Notes under the pieces: model-generated
What the model was told of the DNA's origin: nothing
What the model saw: the letters and a program-made list of their open reading frames with translations, nothing else
Databases searched by the model: none
Position numbers and translations under genes: made by a program
Part shown: positions 1-8,749 of the stretch, piece by piece
Layout: each line of letters starts with the position of its first letter
Numbering within the stretch: the stretch's first letter is position 1
DNA from: Saprospiraceae bacterium UBA6168
GTDB lineage: Bacteria; Bacteroidota; Bacteroidia; Chitinophagales; Saprospiraceae
Length of the DNA stretch: 64,000 nucleotides
Reading direction: 5' to 3'
NCBI GenBank assembly: GCA_002435785.1
Contig: DIUC01000093.1
Coordinates: 5,589-69,588 of the forward strand

Positions 1-84
1 TTTCCGGTTGGGAGTTATGTGCTAATTTTGAAAAACAAAAAAGGAAAAGTGGCTGGCTTCCAGCGATTTGAAGTGGTTCGATAA
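1..84 (+). CDS. C-terminal tail of a T9SS-sorted protein (5' end outside window)
   Basis: The window opens inside a plus-strand frame that runs 27 codons to a TAA at 82-84. The peptide starts FPVGSYVLILKNKKG and ends in FEVVR. A GxYxLxL strand, a turn, then a short strand ending in a basic residue is the usual last beta-hairpin of the type IX secretion type A sorting domain in Bacteroidota. The rest of the protein is off the window, so its function is unknown. A terminator follows directly, consistent with a real gene end. The call rests on a very short stretch. Confidence 0.55.
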   Translation, partial: FPVGSYVLILKNKKGKVAGFQRFEVVR

Positions 85-100
85 TGCTTCTTTTCCCAAG

Positions 101-140
101 AAAAAAAGCCCGGTGATTGACTTCATCGGGCTTTTTTTTT
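101..140. terminator. Bidirectional intrinsic terminator
   Basis: The stem AGCCCGGTGA / TCATCGGGCT has one G-T wobble and a five-base loop. It is flanked by seven A on the left and nine T on the right, so it can work in both directions. It separates the T9SS tail (plus) from the convergent RNA methyltransferase (minus, stop at 161). Confidence 0.85.
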
Positions 141-160
141 GGCAAAATCAGCGGGGAGCT

Positions 161-1510
161 TCATCGCACATCCATCCGAATGCGCCAACCCGCTGGCAGG
201 TAGTTGTTCGAGCGGTTGTCCAGCACCTTCATCCAACCGAGCGGGAGGTTTTCATAAGTCGCCAGCGTCCAGCCACGTTCCCATTCCACTTCCCATAGGT
301 TTTCTTTTTTCAAAAAAAGCAGCGCTTGTTCCTTGGTCAGGTTCGCCTTCGGCAAATGGGGGTTCAGCAGGTTGGCCAATGCGAGGGTATGCGATGGGAT
401 AAAATCTTTGTTCTTTAGTTCGCCGATTTCCATGCCAATGGAGCGCTTTTTCAGCACCGAGCCGATGGTGAAAAACGCCTCCTTCAAAAGGCTGGGCACG
501 GCCACCACCGTGCCTTCTGGCCTTACAAAATATTCATAGTCAGCAGGTTGCGAAATCCATTTTTCAAAAACGCCCTGCTGTTTCTCCATGATTCGCTGCC
601 AATCCTTTGGCAAATAGGTTTTGATGAACGGTTGCTTAGTTGTCGCCGTTTTCCGAAGTGCCGCAAAGAAAAACCCCTCGCCACGTACTCGGTGCGGGTA
701 ACATTGGTAGCCGTACGCCATTTCGACGATGCCCCAGTCGGGGTTGAGTGCCAGTGGCAAATGCTCGAAGCCACAAGTCTCAGTCAGCCATTTTACGTTG
801 TCCTCATTTTCTGATGCATTGAAGGTGCAGGTGGAGTAAATCAGCACCCCACCCTCCCCCACCAGTTCGGCAGCCGCCGTGAGAATCCGGCGCTGGCGTG
901 CGGCGCATAGTTCCACGCTCGCCTCCGACCAGTGCCCAGCAGCATCCTCATCCTTGCGGAAAAGTCCCTCGCCGGAGCAGGGCGCATCCACCAGCACCAC
1001 ATCGAAGTAGCCAACCAAGCGCTCGAAGTCCTCCGGGTCATGGTTGGTGACGGCGACGTTAGCGTGGCCCCATTTTTCGAGGTTCATTTTAAGTGGAGCC
1101 ACCCGGCTTTGAATCACCTCGTTTGACACCAAAAAACTGTCTGGAGTCAGCGCCGAAAGCAAGAGCGTGGACTTGCCGCCTGGGGCAGCGCAGAGGTCGA
1201 GCACCCGCAGCTTTTGCCCCAAATCTACCGTCTGGCGCAGTGCCTCATGGATGAGCATGGACGATGCCTCCTGCACATAATACGCCCCCGCATGAAAGCT
1301 GGGGTCGAGGGTAAAACTGGGCCGCTCGGCAAGGTAGCGGCCATCGGGATGCCACGGAATCAAATCGGCATTGCCGAAGGCTTGCACCGTCTTCGAGGGG
1401 TTCAACCGGATGCTAACTGGGGCAGGCTGCTCCAAAGCCACCAAGAAATCGGGGTACTCGCCACCGAGGTCAGCTTTCATGCGGTCGAGGAATGCAGGTG
1501 GATGAGCCAT
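161..1510 (-). CDS. RNA (cytosine-5-) methyltransferase, NOL1/NOP2/Sun (RsmF-like) family
   Basis: A 449-residue cytosolic SAM-dependent methyltransferase that would make m5C in rRNA or tRNA. The SAM motif LDLCAAPGGKST is at about 105-115. The two family cysteines are visible: C178 in VDAPCSGEG (motif IV) and C228 in YSTCTF (motif VI). NSUN chemistry uses the motif VI cysteine as nucleophile and the motif IV cysteine to release the product. After the Rossmann domain there are about 170 residues that match the layout of RsmF/YebU-type enzymes (C-terminal RNA-binding region), but the exact rRNA target cannot be read from sequence. The ATG start gives the usual N-terminus. A TACTTTTG box lies about 60 bp upstream. 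Confidence 0.88.
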   Translation of the reverse strand: MAHPPAFLDRMKADLGGEYPDFLVALEQPAPVSIRLNPSKTVQAFGNADLIPWHPDGRYLAERPSFTLDPSFHAGAYYVQEASSMLIHEALRQTVDLGQKLRVLDLCAAPGGKSTLLLSALTPDSFLVSNEVIQSRVAPLKMNLEKWGHANVAVTNHDPEDFERLVGYFDVVLVDAPCSGEGLFRKDEDAAGHWSEASVELCAARQRRILTAAAELVGEGGVLIYSTCTFNASENEDNVKWLTETCGFEHLPLALNPDWGIVEMAYGYQCYPHRVRGEGFFFAALRKTATTKQPFIKTYLPKDWQRIMEKQQGVFEKWISQPADYEYFVRPEGTVVAVPSLLKEAFFTIGSVLKKRSIGMEIGELKNKDFIPSHTLALANLLNPHLPKANLTKEQALLFLKKENLWEVEWERGWTLATYENLPLGWMKVLDNRSNNYLPAGWRIRMDVR

Positions 1511-1571
1511 TTTTTTATGATTGGTGATTCAATAAGGTCGGGTGGTTTTGGCCCCTCCCCGACCTTCCGGG

Positions 1572-1579
1572 CAAAAGTA
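1572..1579 (-). promoter_or_regulatory. Possible Bacteroidota -7 box for the RNA methyltransferase
   Basis: On the minus strand this reads TACTTTTG followed by C, matching the TAnnTTTG consensus of Bacteroidota sigma-A promoters. No good -33 TTG is seen at the usual 19-21 bp, so this is a weak call. Confidence 0.35.
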
Positions 1580-1658
1580 CATTTGCTTAGGGCAATTAAA
1601 CCGGATGCTCCAACTTGCGTTTTCATTTCTTTGCACAAAATTCCGCAAGCAAATCCTT

Positions 1659-3461
1659 ATGTCCAGAAGAAATACAACGAACGCCCCGCTTTCCCCCGAA
1701 GATAAAAAACTGAACAAGGACAAGCTCCGCAAGGCGCTTAAAATCTTCATTTTCGTGCGCCCTTACCGCTGGCGATTGGCCGTGGGGCTGTTGCTGCTCT
1801 TCGTGTCGAGCATGGTGTTCATGATTTTCCCGTTCCTATCCGGTGAGCTGATAAACATTGCGCAGGGCAAATCCAATTACGACCTGACCTTGCAGCAGGT
1901 GGGGTATTTCCTCATCGCTGTGCTGGTGGCGCAGGGTTTTGTTTCCTACTTCCGAGTTCAACTTTTCGCAGCGGTGAGCGAGCTGGGCATCGCCGATGTG
2001 CGCAAGGCGCTTTACAGCAAAATCATCACGCTGCCCATTGTTTTCTTTGAAAAAAACCGTGTGGGAGACCTTGTGAGCCGACTTACCGCCGACGTGGAAA
2101 AGCTGTATAGTGCATTTTCTGTGACCATTGCCGAGTTCATCCGGCAAATCATCGTGCTGGTTTCAGGCATCATCATCTTGGCGGTAATGGCCTGGAAGCT
2201 TTCGCTCATCATGCTGGCCACCTTCCCGTTGATTGTGGTCGGAGCGATGTTTTTTGGAAAAAAAATCCGCAAACTATCCAAGGAACGGCAGGACGAACTC
2301 GCCAATTCCAACATCGTTTTGAGCGAAACCATGTCCACCATCCAAGTCGTGAAAGCATTTACCAACGAGCTTTTTGAGTATGCCCGCTACGGCAAATCCA
2401 TTGACGAAACCGTGTCGGTTTCCATGAAATACGCCAAGGGGCGGGCGCTTTTCACCGTTTTTATTGTAACCGTGCTGTTTGGCGGGCTGTTTTTCGTGAT
2501 TTGGATGGGCGCTTGGCTGTTGAGCAAGGGGCAAATGGATGCGGGACAATTGGTGTCGTTCGTGGTTTATACAGCGGTCATCGGCGGGGCGATTGCTGGC
2601 CTCGGCAATTTTTACACAGAACTGTTAGGCGCTATTGGTGCCACGGAGCGCATCAGCGAGATTTTGGAAGAGGCGGGCGAGGTGAAAATTGGGCCAGTCA
2701 ACAAAAATGCCAAGCGCCTATATGGCAATATCGAGTTCAAAAACGTGCATTTCACCTACCCTACCCGTGAGGATGTGCGGGTGTTGAAGGGCATCAACCT
2801 ATCTGTGGAGGCTGGTGAAAAAGTGGCGCTCGTTGGGCCGAGCGGTGCTGGAAAGTCAACTATTGTGCAGCTTTTGCTCAAGTTTTATAATGTAAAAGAG
2901 GGCAACATCACCGTGGATGGCCAAAGCATTTATGGCATGAACACCACCGATTACCGTCAAAACATCGCCATCGTGCCACAAGAAGTGATGCTGTTCGGTG
3001 GCACGATTCGGGAGAACATCCTGTACGGCAAACCCGACGCCACGGACGCCGAAATCAAGGAAGCAGCCCGGCAAGCCAATGCACTGGAGTTCATCGAGCG
3101 CTTCCCGGAGGGCTTCGGCACCATCGTCGGAGAGCGGGGCATCAAGCTCTCCGGTGGGCAGCGGCAGCGCATCGCCATCGCACGGGCCATCCTGAAAGAC
3201 CCGGCCATCTTGTTGTTAGACGAGGCCACTTCGTCGCTCGACGCCGAGTCCGAAAAAGTGGTGCAGGAGGCATTGGACAAACTGATGGAGGGGCGAACGA
3301 GCATCATCATCGCCCACCGGCTGGCCACGGTACGCAACGTGGACAAAATCTGCGTGATTGATGGCGGGCGCATCGTGGAGGAAGGCACCCACGAGGAGCT
3401 TTCGGCCATGTCGGACGGGCTTTACAACAGCCTTGCAAAACTTCAATTCCAGCACGCATGA
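1659..3461 (+). CDS. ABC exporter, fused permease-ATPase (MsbA/BmrA type)
   Basis: A 600-residue half-transporter with six predicted membrane segments in the first about 320 residues, followed by a nucleotide-binding domain. The ATPase motifs are intact: Walker A GPSGAGKST, Q-loop (IVPQEVMLF), signature LSGGQRQR, Walker B ILLLDEATSSLD and H-loop IIAHRLATV. Such proteins work as homodimers that export lipids, drugs or peptides across the inner membrane; the substrate is not predictable. I chose the ATG at 1659 (SRRNTTNAPL) rather than the upstream in-frame start at 1542, because the extra 39 residues do not look like an exporter N-terminus. The stop overlaps the next start as ATGA, which suggests translational coupling. 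Confidence 0.9.
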   Translation: MSRRNTTNAPLSPEDKKLNKDKLRKALKIFIFVRPYRWRLAVGLLLLFVSSMVFMIFPFLSGELINIAQGKSNYDLTLQQVGYFLIAVLVAQGFVSYFRVQLFAAVSELGIADVRKALYSKIITLPIVFFEKNRVGDLVSRLTADVEKLYSAFSVTIAEFIRQIIVLVSGIIILAVMAWKLSLIMLATFPLIVVGAMFFGKKIRKLSKERQDELANSNIVLSETMSTIQVVKAFTNELFEYARYGKSIDETVSVSMKYAKGRALFTVFIVTVLFGGLFFVIWMGAWLLSKGQMDAGQLVSFVVYTAVIGGAIAGLGNFYTELLGAIGATERISEILEEAGEVKIGPVNKNAKRLYGNIEFKNVHFTYPTREDVRVLKGINLSVEAGEKVALVGPSGAGKSTIVQLLLKFYNVKEGNITVDGQSIYGMNTTDYRQNIAIVPQEVMLFGGTIRENILYGKPDATDAEIKEAARQANALEFIERFPEGFGTIVGERGIKLSGGQRQRIAIARAILKDPAILLLDEATSSLDAESEKVVQEALDKLMEGRTSIIIAHRLATVRNVDKICVIDGGRIVEEGTHEELSAMSDGLYNSLAKLQFQHA

Positions 3462-4003
3462 GCATGAAATCGAAGCTGTTGATTTTCCTTGGGGTGCTGT
3501 CTATCGTGGGCCTCATCGTGCTGTATGTGAACGAGCTTGGGTGGTTCCACAACTATTTTTACCCAGAAAACATGGTGCTTGGCTCACTGGTCGTTGGGCT
3601 GGTGATTGGGTTGGCTTTGGGCTTTCGGTATCGAAAATTGGGCGAGGAACTGGTGGACAAGGCCCAGATTTGGACGGTTTGTGTCATCCTTGCTTTGCTG
3701 CCAATGCCACTGCTGGCGAGCTTAGCCAACCGCTTGTTTGCAGAGCGACAAACTCACGAAGTCAAAGTTGAGTTTTGGGATGAAAAGGAACACCTGATTG
3801 GTCGCAGCCCCACCATTTACGGTTTTCTGGAAGGGGATAAAAAGGCAGAGTTGGGCTTCTTTATTTTCGTGATAAAGGATGGGGAAATGATTAGGCTAAA
3901 AAGTCGAACACCGAGGTTTTCCCATTTAGCGAAGGGCGACACGATCAGTATTCCATTGAGAAAAGGGCTTTTTGGTGTGGCTTACGTGGATTGGCAAGAA
4001 TAA
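3458..4003 (+). CDS. Small membrane protein coupled to the ABC exporter
   Basis: A 181-residue protein of unrecognised family. Three hydrophobic segments are visible at about 5-25, 40-57 and 70-92. A soluble C-terminal half of about 90 residues follows, with beta-rich sequence ending in VAYVDWQE. The start codon overlaps the exporter stop (ATGA), and a second ATG lies two codons later. Tight coupling suggests a shared function or an accessory to the exporter, which is inference only. Confidence 0.7.
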   Translation: MSMKSKLLIFLGVLSIVGLIVLYVNELGWFHNYFYPENMVLGSLVVGLVIGLALGFRYRKLGEELVDKAQIWTVCVILALLPMPLLASLANRLFAERQTHEVKVEFWDEKEHLIGRSPTIYGFLEGDKKAELGFFIFVIKDGEMIRLKSRTPRFSHLAKGDTISIPLRKGLFGVAYVDWQE

Positions 4004-4009
4004 AAACGC

Positions 4010-4645
4010 TCAGACCAACCCTTCGTTTACGGCAAATAACACCAGCTCTGAAGTCGTACCTAACTTCAATTTCTTCATGATATTCTTTCGGTGGGTATAG
4101 ACGGTGTGGGTGCTCAGGTGGAGCTTCCCGGCTATTTCTTTGGCGATGAGGCCACTGGCCACGAGGCGCACAATTTCAATCTCCCGAGCCGAAAGTGGCG
4201 TCGGCGAGCAGTCGGCCTCCCGTGGGAAGGACTTTTCGAGCAAGTGGTTGAGGACGTTGGTGCAGTAGAACTTTTCGTTGTTGGCGGTGGCTTCCACGGC
4301 ATCGAGTATTTCTTTTTCGCCGCAATGTTTGGACAGGAAGCTGTTCACGCCACTTTCCAATACTTGGTAAATCGTCTTTTTGTCTTGGTCGCCACTGATG
4401 ATAAGCAACTTTGCCTGTGGCGAGCTTTGCCTGATTTTTTCAACAGTTTCGGTAGAAAAATGCCCTGGCTGGTTGTAATCCAGCACCACGACATCCGCAT
4501 GGACGGATTTCAGCTTGACGAGCAGTTGTGGTTCGGAAGCTGCCTCGCCTACCAGTTCACAGTTGGGCATTTCACCCAAAATCTGACGCATCCCGACCCT
4601 GGTCAGGTAATGTGCATCTGCGATTATGACGGCGGTTTTTTTCAT
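4010..4645 (-). CDS. NarL/FixJ-type response regulator
   Basis: A 211-residue two-component response regulator. The receiver domain (1-120) keeps the acidic residue D10, the phosphoacceptor D56 in VVLDYNQPGH, S84 and the conserved K106. The LuxR-type helix-turn-helix (about 148-205) carries LSAREIEIVRLVASGLIAKE and the recognition helix STHTVYTHRKNIMKKL. The usual second acidic residue is replaced by alanine (DA at 10-11), which may weaken Mg binding. No histidine kinase is adjacent. The gene lies downstream of the sigma/FecR/TonB cassette on the same strand and shares a 13-bp palindrome with the sigma gene leader. Confidence 0.88.
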   Translation of the reverse strand: MKKTAVIIADAHYLTRVGMRQILGEMPNCELVGEAASEPQLLVKLKSVHADVVVLDYNQPGHFSTETVEKIRQSSPQAKLLIISGDQDKKTIYQVLESGVNSFLSKHCGEKEILDAVEATANNEKFYCTNVLNHLLEKSFPREADCSPTPLSAREIEIVRLVASGLIAKEIAGKLHLSTHTVYTHRKNIMKKLKLGTTSELVLFAVNEGLV

Positions 4646-4674
4646 TACTTTTTCTGGTTGCTTCTTTCGACCCG

Positions 4675-4727
4675 CAAAAGTAAGCTCGTCTTTCGATTTT
4701 TCTCCTTTATTTAGATTTGATTCAAAT
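4675..4727 (-). promoter_or_regulatory. Promoter region of the response regulator with 13-bp palindrome
   Basis: On the minus strand TACTTTTG (4675-4682) sits about 30 bp upstream of the ATG. Farther upstream, at 4715-4727, is a perfect palindrome ATTTGA-T-TCAAAT. The same 13-mer occurs at 9365-9377 before the sigma factor gene, so it is a candidate operator. Confidence 0.45.
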
Positions 4728-4831
4728 AAAAATCAATGGTTTTACCCACAGGTGACATTGGCTTTACCGAAAATAGGGCATGTTTGATGAAAATACTTCC
4801 TAAGCCCAACGAGCCACAATGGTTGGACACC

Positions 4832-7492
4832 TCACCTGAATTCCATGATGTAGCGAAGCGTTGGGAAAAAAGGCAGCAAGGATACTTGTACGACCTGGGT
4901 TATGTCTTCGCCGTTTTCGTCGAAGCCTTCCCTGATGGTGTAATAGACGGGGTTTTTGCGAAAGTAGGCATTGTAAACCCCAAGTTTCAAGGTGTGCTGC
5001 ACGTTGCGTACCTTGAAGTAGCGGTTGAACGTGAAATCCAAGCGGTGGTAGTCAGGCAAGCGTCGGTCGTTGAGGGCTTTTGAAAATCGTTGGCTGCGCC
5101 TTAGTTCCGTAGGTGCGCTTCCACTGGTTTGTTGGATGATGTCAAACTGCTGCGTGGCCAAGGTGTATGCCGAACCCGAAGAATAAACAAATCCTGCCGA
5201 AAAGTCCCAGCGCTGGTTGAATTTGTACAGGAGCTGGAGGTTGAAATTATGCCTGCGGTCGAGCCGGAGCGGGTACCTTTTGCCATTGTTCACCTCCACC
5301 CCAAATTGCCGGTCAGTGTACGCGTAGGTGTAGCCGCCCCAGCCGCCCAACTTTCCGTGCTGCATTTTCAGCAGAAGCTCGGCGCCGTAAGCCCATCCCT
5401 CCCCAACCGCTATTTGGTCCTGCCAGTTGGTAGCATTGATGTTGTCCAGACCGCCTCCTTGGAAGTAAATGAGGTTCTTGAGGGTTTTGTAGTACCCTTG
5501 CACATCCAGCGATAGCCACGGGCGAACCTTGTAAACCATGCCAGTCGAAAACTGCCAGGATTGCTGCGGCTTGGCCCGTTCTGTGGCACTGACCCAAAGG
5601 TCTTTTGGCAAGCCAATATTGGTCGGGCTGAGCAAGTGCAGAAACTGCGTGCTCTTGGTTACTGACAGGCTGAAGGACAACCGCTGGTCTTCCCAGAGCC
5701 GGAATATTAGCCTCGGCTGCATCGAAAAGAAGTTGTGGCCGTTGACCGAAAGCCCCGAAGCCCGAAGCCCAATATTTGCTGAGAAACTGCTCCCCACCTT
5801 GAACTCGTCCTGCACGTAAGCGTCAAATTCATTGGATTCCAACGGTTTCTTCAAGTAGGCCCCAATCGTGTCTCTTGTCTCTGAATTGAAAATACTGAGT
5901 TCCTCGAAGCTGATGATGCCCGGCTGAAACCTGTGTTTGGTGAAACTGGTGCCGAAACGAAAACGATGGTTTCTGAAGGTAGCGTAGTCGAAGTCTGTTT
6001 TCAACCCAACGTCTTCCACGCTCGATGCGTATTTCAGGAAAAGTGCGTCCCGCAATACACGCTGTTCGTTTGCCAACAATTCAAGGTCAACCAATTCCTC
6101 TGAATTGTAAAAATACCGGCTGTACGTGGCAGTGACGTTGGCAAAGATTTTATTGGATATCAGGTGGTTCCAACGCAGGGCAGCCACGTTGTTCCCCCAA
6201 TTGACCACTTCCTCGTTTGCCACCACGGAAAGCGTGTCATTGAACCAACGGTACTGGTCGTACTTGTCCACGAAGTCGTCCTTCCCTCTGTAAAAACTCA
6301 GGTACACCCGGTCTTTCGGGGTGATTTTATAATTTATTTTTGCGTTGAGGTCGTAAAAAAAGTATTTCAGGAAGCCAGCACTATTGGGTGTTTCCCGGAT
6401 TTTCTTGGTGATGGGTACACTGAAAAAATCAAACAAAGCCCGCCTGCCGGAAATAAACCACGAACCCTTTTGATGGCCCAATGGTCCTTCCAAAGTGGTC
6501 TGCAAGGAGCTTGGCCCAAACTCCATTTCGCCTTGCATTTTGTGAAGGTTGCCCTCCTTCGTTTGGATGTCCCAAATGGAGGAGATGCGCCCACCGTATT
6601 GCGCCGGAAAATCCCCTTTTAGTATTTTGGCGCTCCTGACGGCGGAGGTGTTGTAAATGGAGTAAATGCCAAGGCCATGCGTGGCGTTATAGACAGTCAC
6701 ACCATCCAACAAAAAAAGGTTTTGGTCAATATCACCCCCTCGAACAGACATTCCGCCGAACCCATCCGCCCCTGTTTGGATGCCGGGCAAGGTATAGGCC
6801 AGTCGCAACACATCGGTCTCCCCGCCGAGCGAGGGCATTCTTGCAGCTTGGTCAAGGTTTATCTCGAAGGTGCTGAAAGCGGATTGGAGGTAGGAGGAGT
6901 CGTTGAAATAATTGACCACCACCTCTGCCAGTACTTGTGGCCTTAATTGAATTTCAAGGCGTTGGTTGGCCCTCAACGTTAGGCCAAGGGTGTCGTTCTC
7001 GTAGCCTAAACTTGAAATTTGCAAATTAGCTGCGCCCTCGGTAAGCATTATGCTGAAATAGCCAAACTCGTTGGTGTAGGTGCCAGTCTTTCGCTTTGCA
7101 TCAAAGATGGCGGCATTGATGATGCGTTCCCCTGTCTCCACATCGGTTACGAACCCGCTCAAGGTAAACAGCCGCTTGCTGGTCGGGGTCGGCTTCTCGA
7201 TGATTACGATTTGTGAACCAACCACCTCGTAAGTCAATTCTGTTTCGGCCAGCATCAATGGAAGGACTTTGCCAACTGGCAAATCCACCACCCGAAAGGT
7301 CAGGCGTTTTTCTTTGGGTATTATATTGTTGTTGAACGTGAGGCGCACCCCTTGGTCTATCATTGCATAGAGTGCGTCCTTGATGGGCAAATCGTTGACA
7401 TTCAGGCTAATGCGTTCCTCCAACGGCGATTGGCCGAGGGCTGAAAACGTGGCGAGAGCCGACAGCAGAAGCGTTAACCAGTTTCTAATCAT
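4832..7492 (-). CDS. TonB-dependent outer-membrane receptor with STN signalling domain
   Basis: An 886-residue outer-membrane receptor. Order of parts: signal peptide (1-20, ending FSALGQ), a secretin/TonB short N-terminal (STN) domain at about 25-100, a carboxypeptidase-regulatory-like beta-sandwich at about 108-190, a plug domain at about 215-330, and a 22-strand-type barrel to the aromatic C-terminus. The STN domain is what contacts a FecR-type anti-sigma factor in known transducer receptors, and the upstream neighbours are exactly FecR and an ECF sigma factor. The substrate is unknown; siderophores or glycans are usual. It differs from SusC proteins, because no SusD partner follows. A terminator sits between it and fecR, so it probably has its own promoter. 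Confidence 0.9.
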   Translation of the reverse strand: MIRNWLTLLLSALATFSALGQSPLEERISLNVNDLPIKDALYAMIDQGVRLTFNNNIIPKEKRLTFRVVDLPVGKVLPLMLAETELTYEVVGSQIVIIEKPTPTSKRLFTLSGFVTDVETGERIINAAIFDAKRKTGTYTNEFGYFSIMLTEGAANLQISSLGYENDTLGLTLRANQRLEIQLRPQVLAEVVVNYFNDSSYLQSAFSTFEINLDQAARMPSLGGETDVLRLAYTLPGIQTGADGFGGMSVRGGDIDQNLFLLDGVTVYNATHGLGIYSIYNTSAVRSAKILKGDFPAQYGGRISSIWDIQTKEGNLHKMQGEMEFGPSSLQTTLEGPLGHQKGSWFISGRRALFDFFSVPITKKIRETPNSAGFLKYFFYDLNAKINYKITPKDRVYLSFYRGKDDFVDKYDQYRWFNDTLSVVANEEVVNWGNNVAALRWNHLISNKIFANVTATYSRYFYNSEELVDLELLANEQRVLRDALFLKYASSVEDVGLKTDFDYATFRNHRFRFGTSFTKHRFQPGIISFEELSIFNSETRDTIGAYLKKPLESNEFDAYVQDEFKVGSSFSANIGLRASGLSVNGHNFFSMQPRLIFRLWEDQRLSFSLSVTKSTQFLHLLSPTNIGLPKDLWVSATERAKPQQSWQFSTGMVYKVRPWLSLDVQGYYKTLKNLIYFQGGGLDNINATNWQDQIAVGEGWAYGAELLLKMQHGKLGGWGGYTYAYTDRQFGVEVNNGKRYPLRLDRRHNFNLQLLYKFNQRWDFSAGFVYSSGSAYTLATQQFDIIQQTSGSAPTELRRSQRFSKALNDRRLPDYHRLDFTFNRYFKVRNVQHTLKLGVYNAYFRKNPVYYTIREGFDENGEDITQVVQVSLLPFFPTLRYIMEFR

Positions 7493-7506
7493 ACAGGTTA
7501 GGGTAC

Positions 7507-7538
7507 GTTTGGTTCAAAATTAATCCATTCAACCAAAC
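7507..7538 (-). promoter_or_regulatory. Putative TonB-receptor promoter inside an inverted repeat
   Basis: The arms GTTTGGTT (7507-7514) and AACCAAAC (7531-7538) form a perfect 8-bp inverted repeat. On the minus strand TAATTTTG (7515-7522), a good -7 box, lies between the arms and about 20 bp before the receptor start. This geometry fits an operator over a promoter, but no factor is known. Confidence 0.4.
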
Positions 7539-7579
7539 TGACACGCACTTGATCTATAATAGTTGGCGAAACCAATAAA

Positions 7580-7615
7580 AAATAGCTCAGGCGTGAAGTT
7601 TCACCTGAGCTATTT
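7580..7615 (-). terminator. Intrinsic terminator after fecR
   Basis: A long hairpin: AAATAGCTCAGG pairs with CCTGAGCTATTT, with an inner GTGAA/TTCAC stem. On the minus strand it is followed by a T-rich run (TTTTTTATT). It lies between the fecR stop (7640) and the TonB receptor start (7492). Confidence 0.85.
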
Positions 7616-7639
7616 CTTTCCCAAAAAGGACAGGGTTGG

Positions 7640-8581
7640 TTATTGGCAGCAAACACCTGTTACCACATAGCCGACATCGTTCTTGGCAAATTTCAACTTC
7701 GGGCAAGAAGTTTTTAGCGCTTCGATGGCCTCTTCCATTTTGCCTTTTTCGAGGCTGAGGGTTTGCAGGCAATTATTGGGCTGTTCGTTTTTGAGGTCCA
7801 TCTTTACTCCATAAAGCCGCTCCATTCCGGTAAGTACCGCTGGAATAGTTTGTTCCCTAAAACTGATGGCGCCAGTGCGCCAAGCGTTCGATGTGCCTGA
7901 TTTGTCGAGGCCCTTTTGCGCCTTGTTGGTTGATTTGTCGAGCCGGAGGAATTCACCAGCACCAAGTTCTATGGTTTTATCATTGGTCTTTAGCGCAACG
8001 CTAACCTTCCCTGTTTCCACAAACACTTCAAAAACACCATCATTTGGATAGGAGCGCACGTTGAAGGAAGTGCCAAGCACCTTCACGAATCCAGCCTCAG
8101 TTTCAATGATAAATGGCCTATTCTCGTCCCGGTTCACCTTGAAGTGAGCCTCCCCTTGCAGTTTTAGCTTTCTTTCCTTCTTTGAAAAAGCGCCTGGATA
8201 GTCCAATTGGCTGGATTGGTTCAGGGTTACTGAACTCCCGTCCTCCAAGGCCAATTCTTTGGTTTCGTTGGCGGGTGTTGATACGGCGGTGGCGCTGGAA
8301 CTTTCTCCAATTTGGTTTTTGAAAAAGAAAGTTGCTATTAGGAGCAATGCCAAGCCAGCAGCAATGCGCAAGGCAATCTTGGAGGGAGAAAGCCGAACCA
8401 CCTTGGCCGGTTGGTGTTGGTTCATGCGGCTTTTCAACGCAGCAAGCCCCGCCGCTTCATTGGGATGATAGTCTTTCCTGTAACTACCGGTTGCCTCCCA
8501 CAGTCTTTTAAGCAAACTGGCGGATTCATGAGGATGTTGCTCATGCCAATGTTGCCAGTCCTTGTTTTCTTTATGAGTCAT
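7640..8581 (-). CDS. FecR-type anti-sigma factor / signal transducer
   Basis: A 313-residue inner-membrane protein. A cytoplasmic N-terminus (1-70) is followed by one membrane helix at about 69-87 (ALRIAAGLALLLIATFFF), the periplasmic FecR beta-domain (about 105-205) and a C-terminal domain of the DUF4974 type (about 235-310). In this family the N-terminus binds the ECF sigma factor, and the periplasmic part receives the signal from the STN domain of the receptor. The C-terminus is unusual in carrying several cysteines (NNCLQ, KTSCPK and a terminal VCCQ). It sits downstream of the sigma gene with 168 bp between them. Confidence 0.88.
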   Translation of the reverse strand: MTHKENKDWQHWHEQHPHESASLLKRLWEATGSYRKDYHPNEAAGLAALKSRMNQHQPAKVVRLSPSKIALRIAAGLALLLIATFFFKNQIGESSSATAVSTPANETKELALEDGSSVTLNQSSQLDYPGAFSKKERKLKLQGEAHFKVNRDENRPFIIETEAGFVKVLGTSFNVRSYPNDGVFEVFVETGKVSVALKTNDKTIELGAGEFLRLDKSTNKAQKGLDKSGTSNAWRTGAISFREQTIPAVLTGMERLYGVKMDLKNEQPNNCLQTLSLEKGKMEEAIEALKTSCPKLKFAKNDVGYVVTGVCCQ

Positions 8582-8749
8582 TTTGTTTGAAGCGTTTCTT
8601 TACCGCCAAAATCGTTGGTTTCAATCCAAGACGGTTTTCCAATTTTATTAATCGCATTAGGAGACACGGTTTCCTCCCACTCCCCCTATCTGGCTGCTAA
8701 ATTCGGTTCGTTTTCCGAGTCAAAATGCAAGCTAAATGACCAAAGCGGA

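Noticed and set aside
1542..1658. N-terminal extension of the ABC exporter
   Set aside because: The extra 39 codons cover the likely promoter region and do not fit exporter N-termini.
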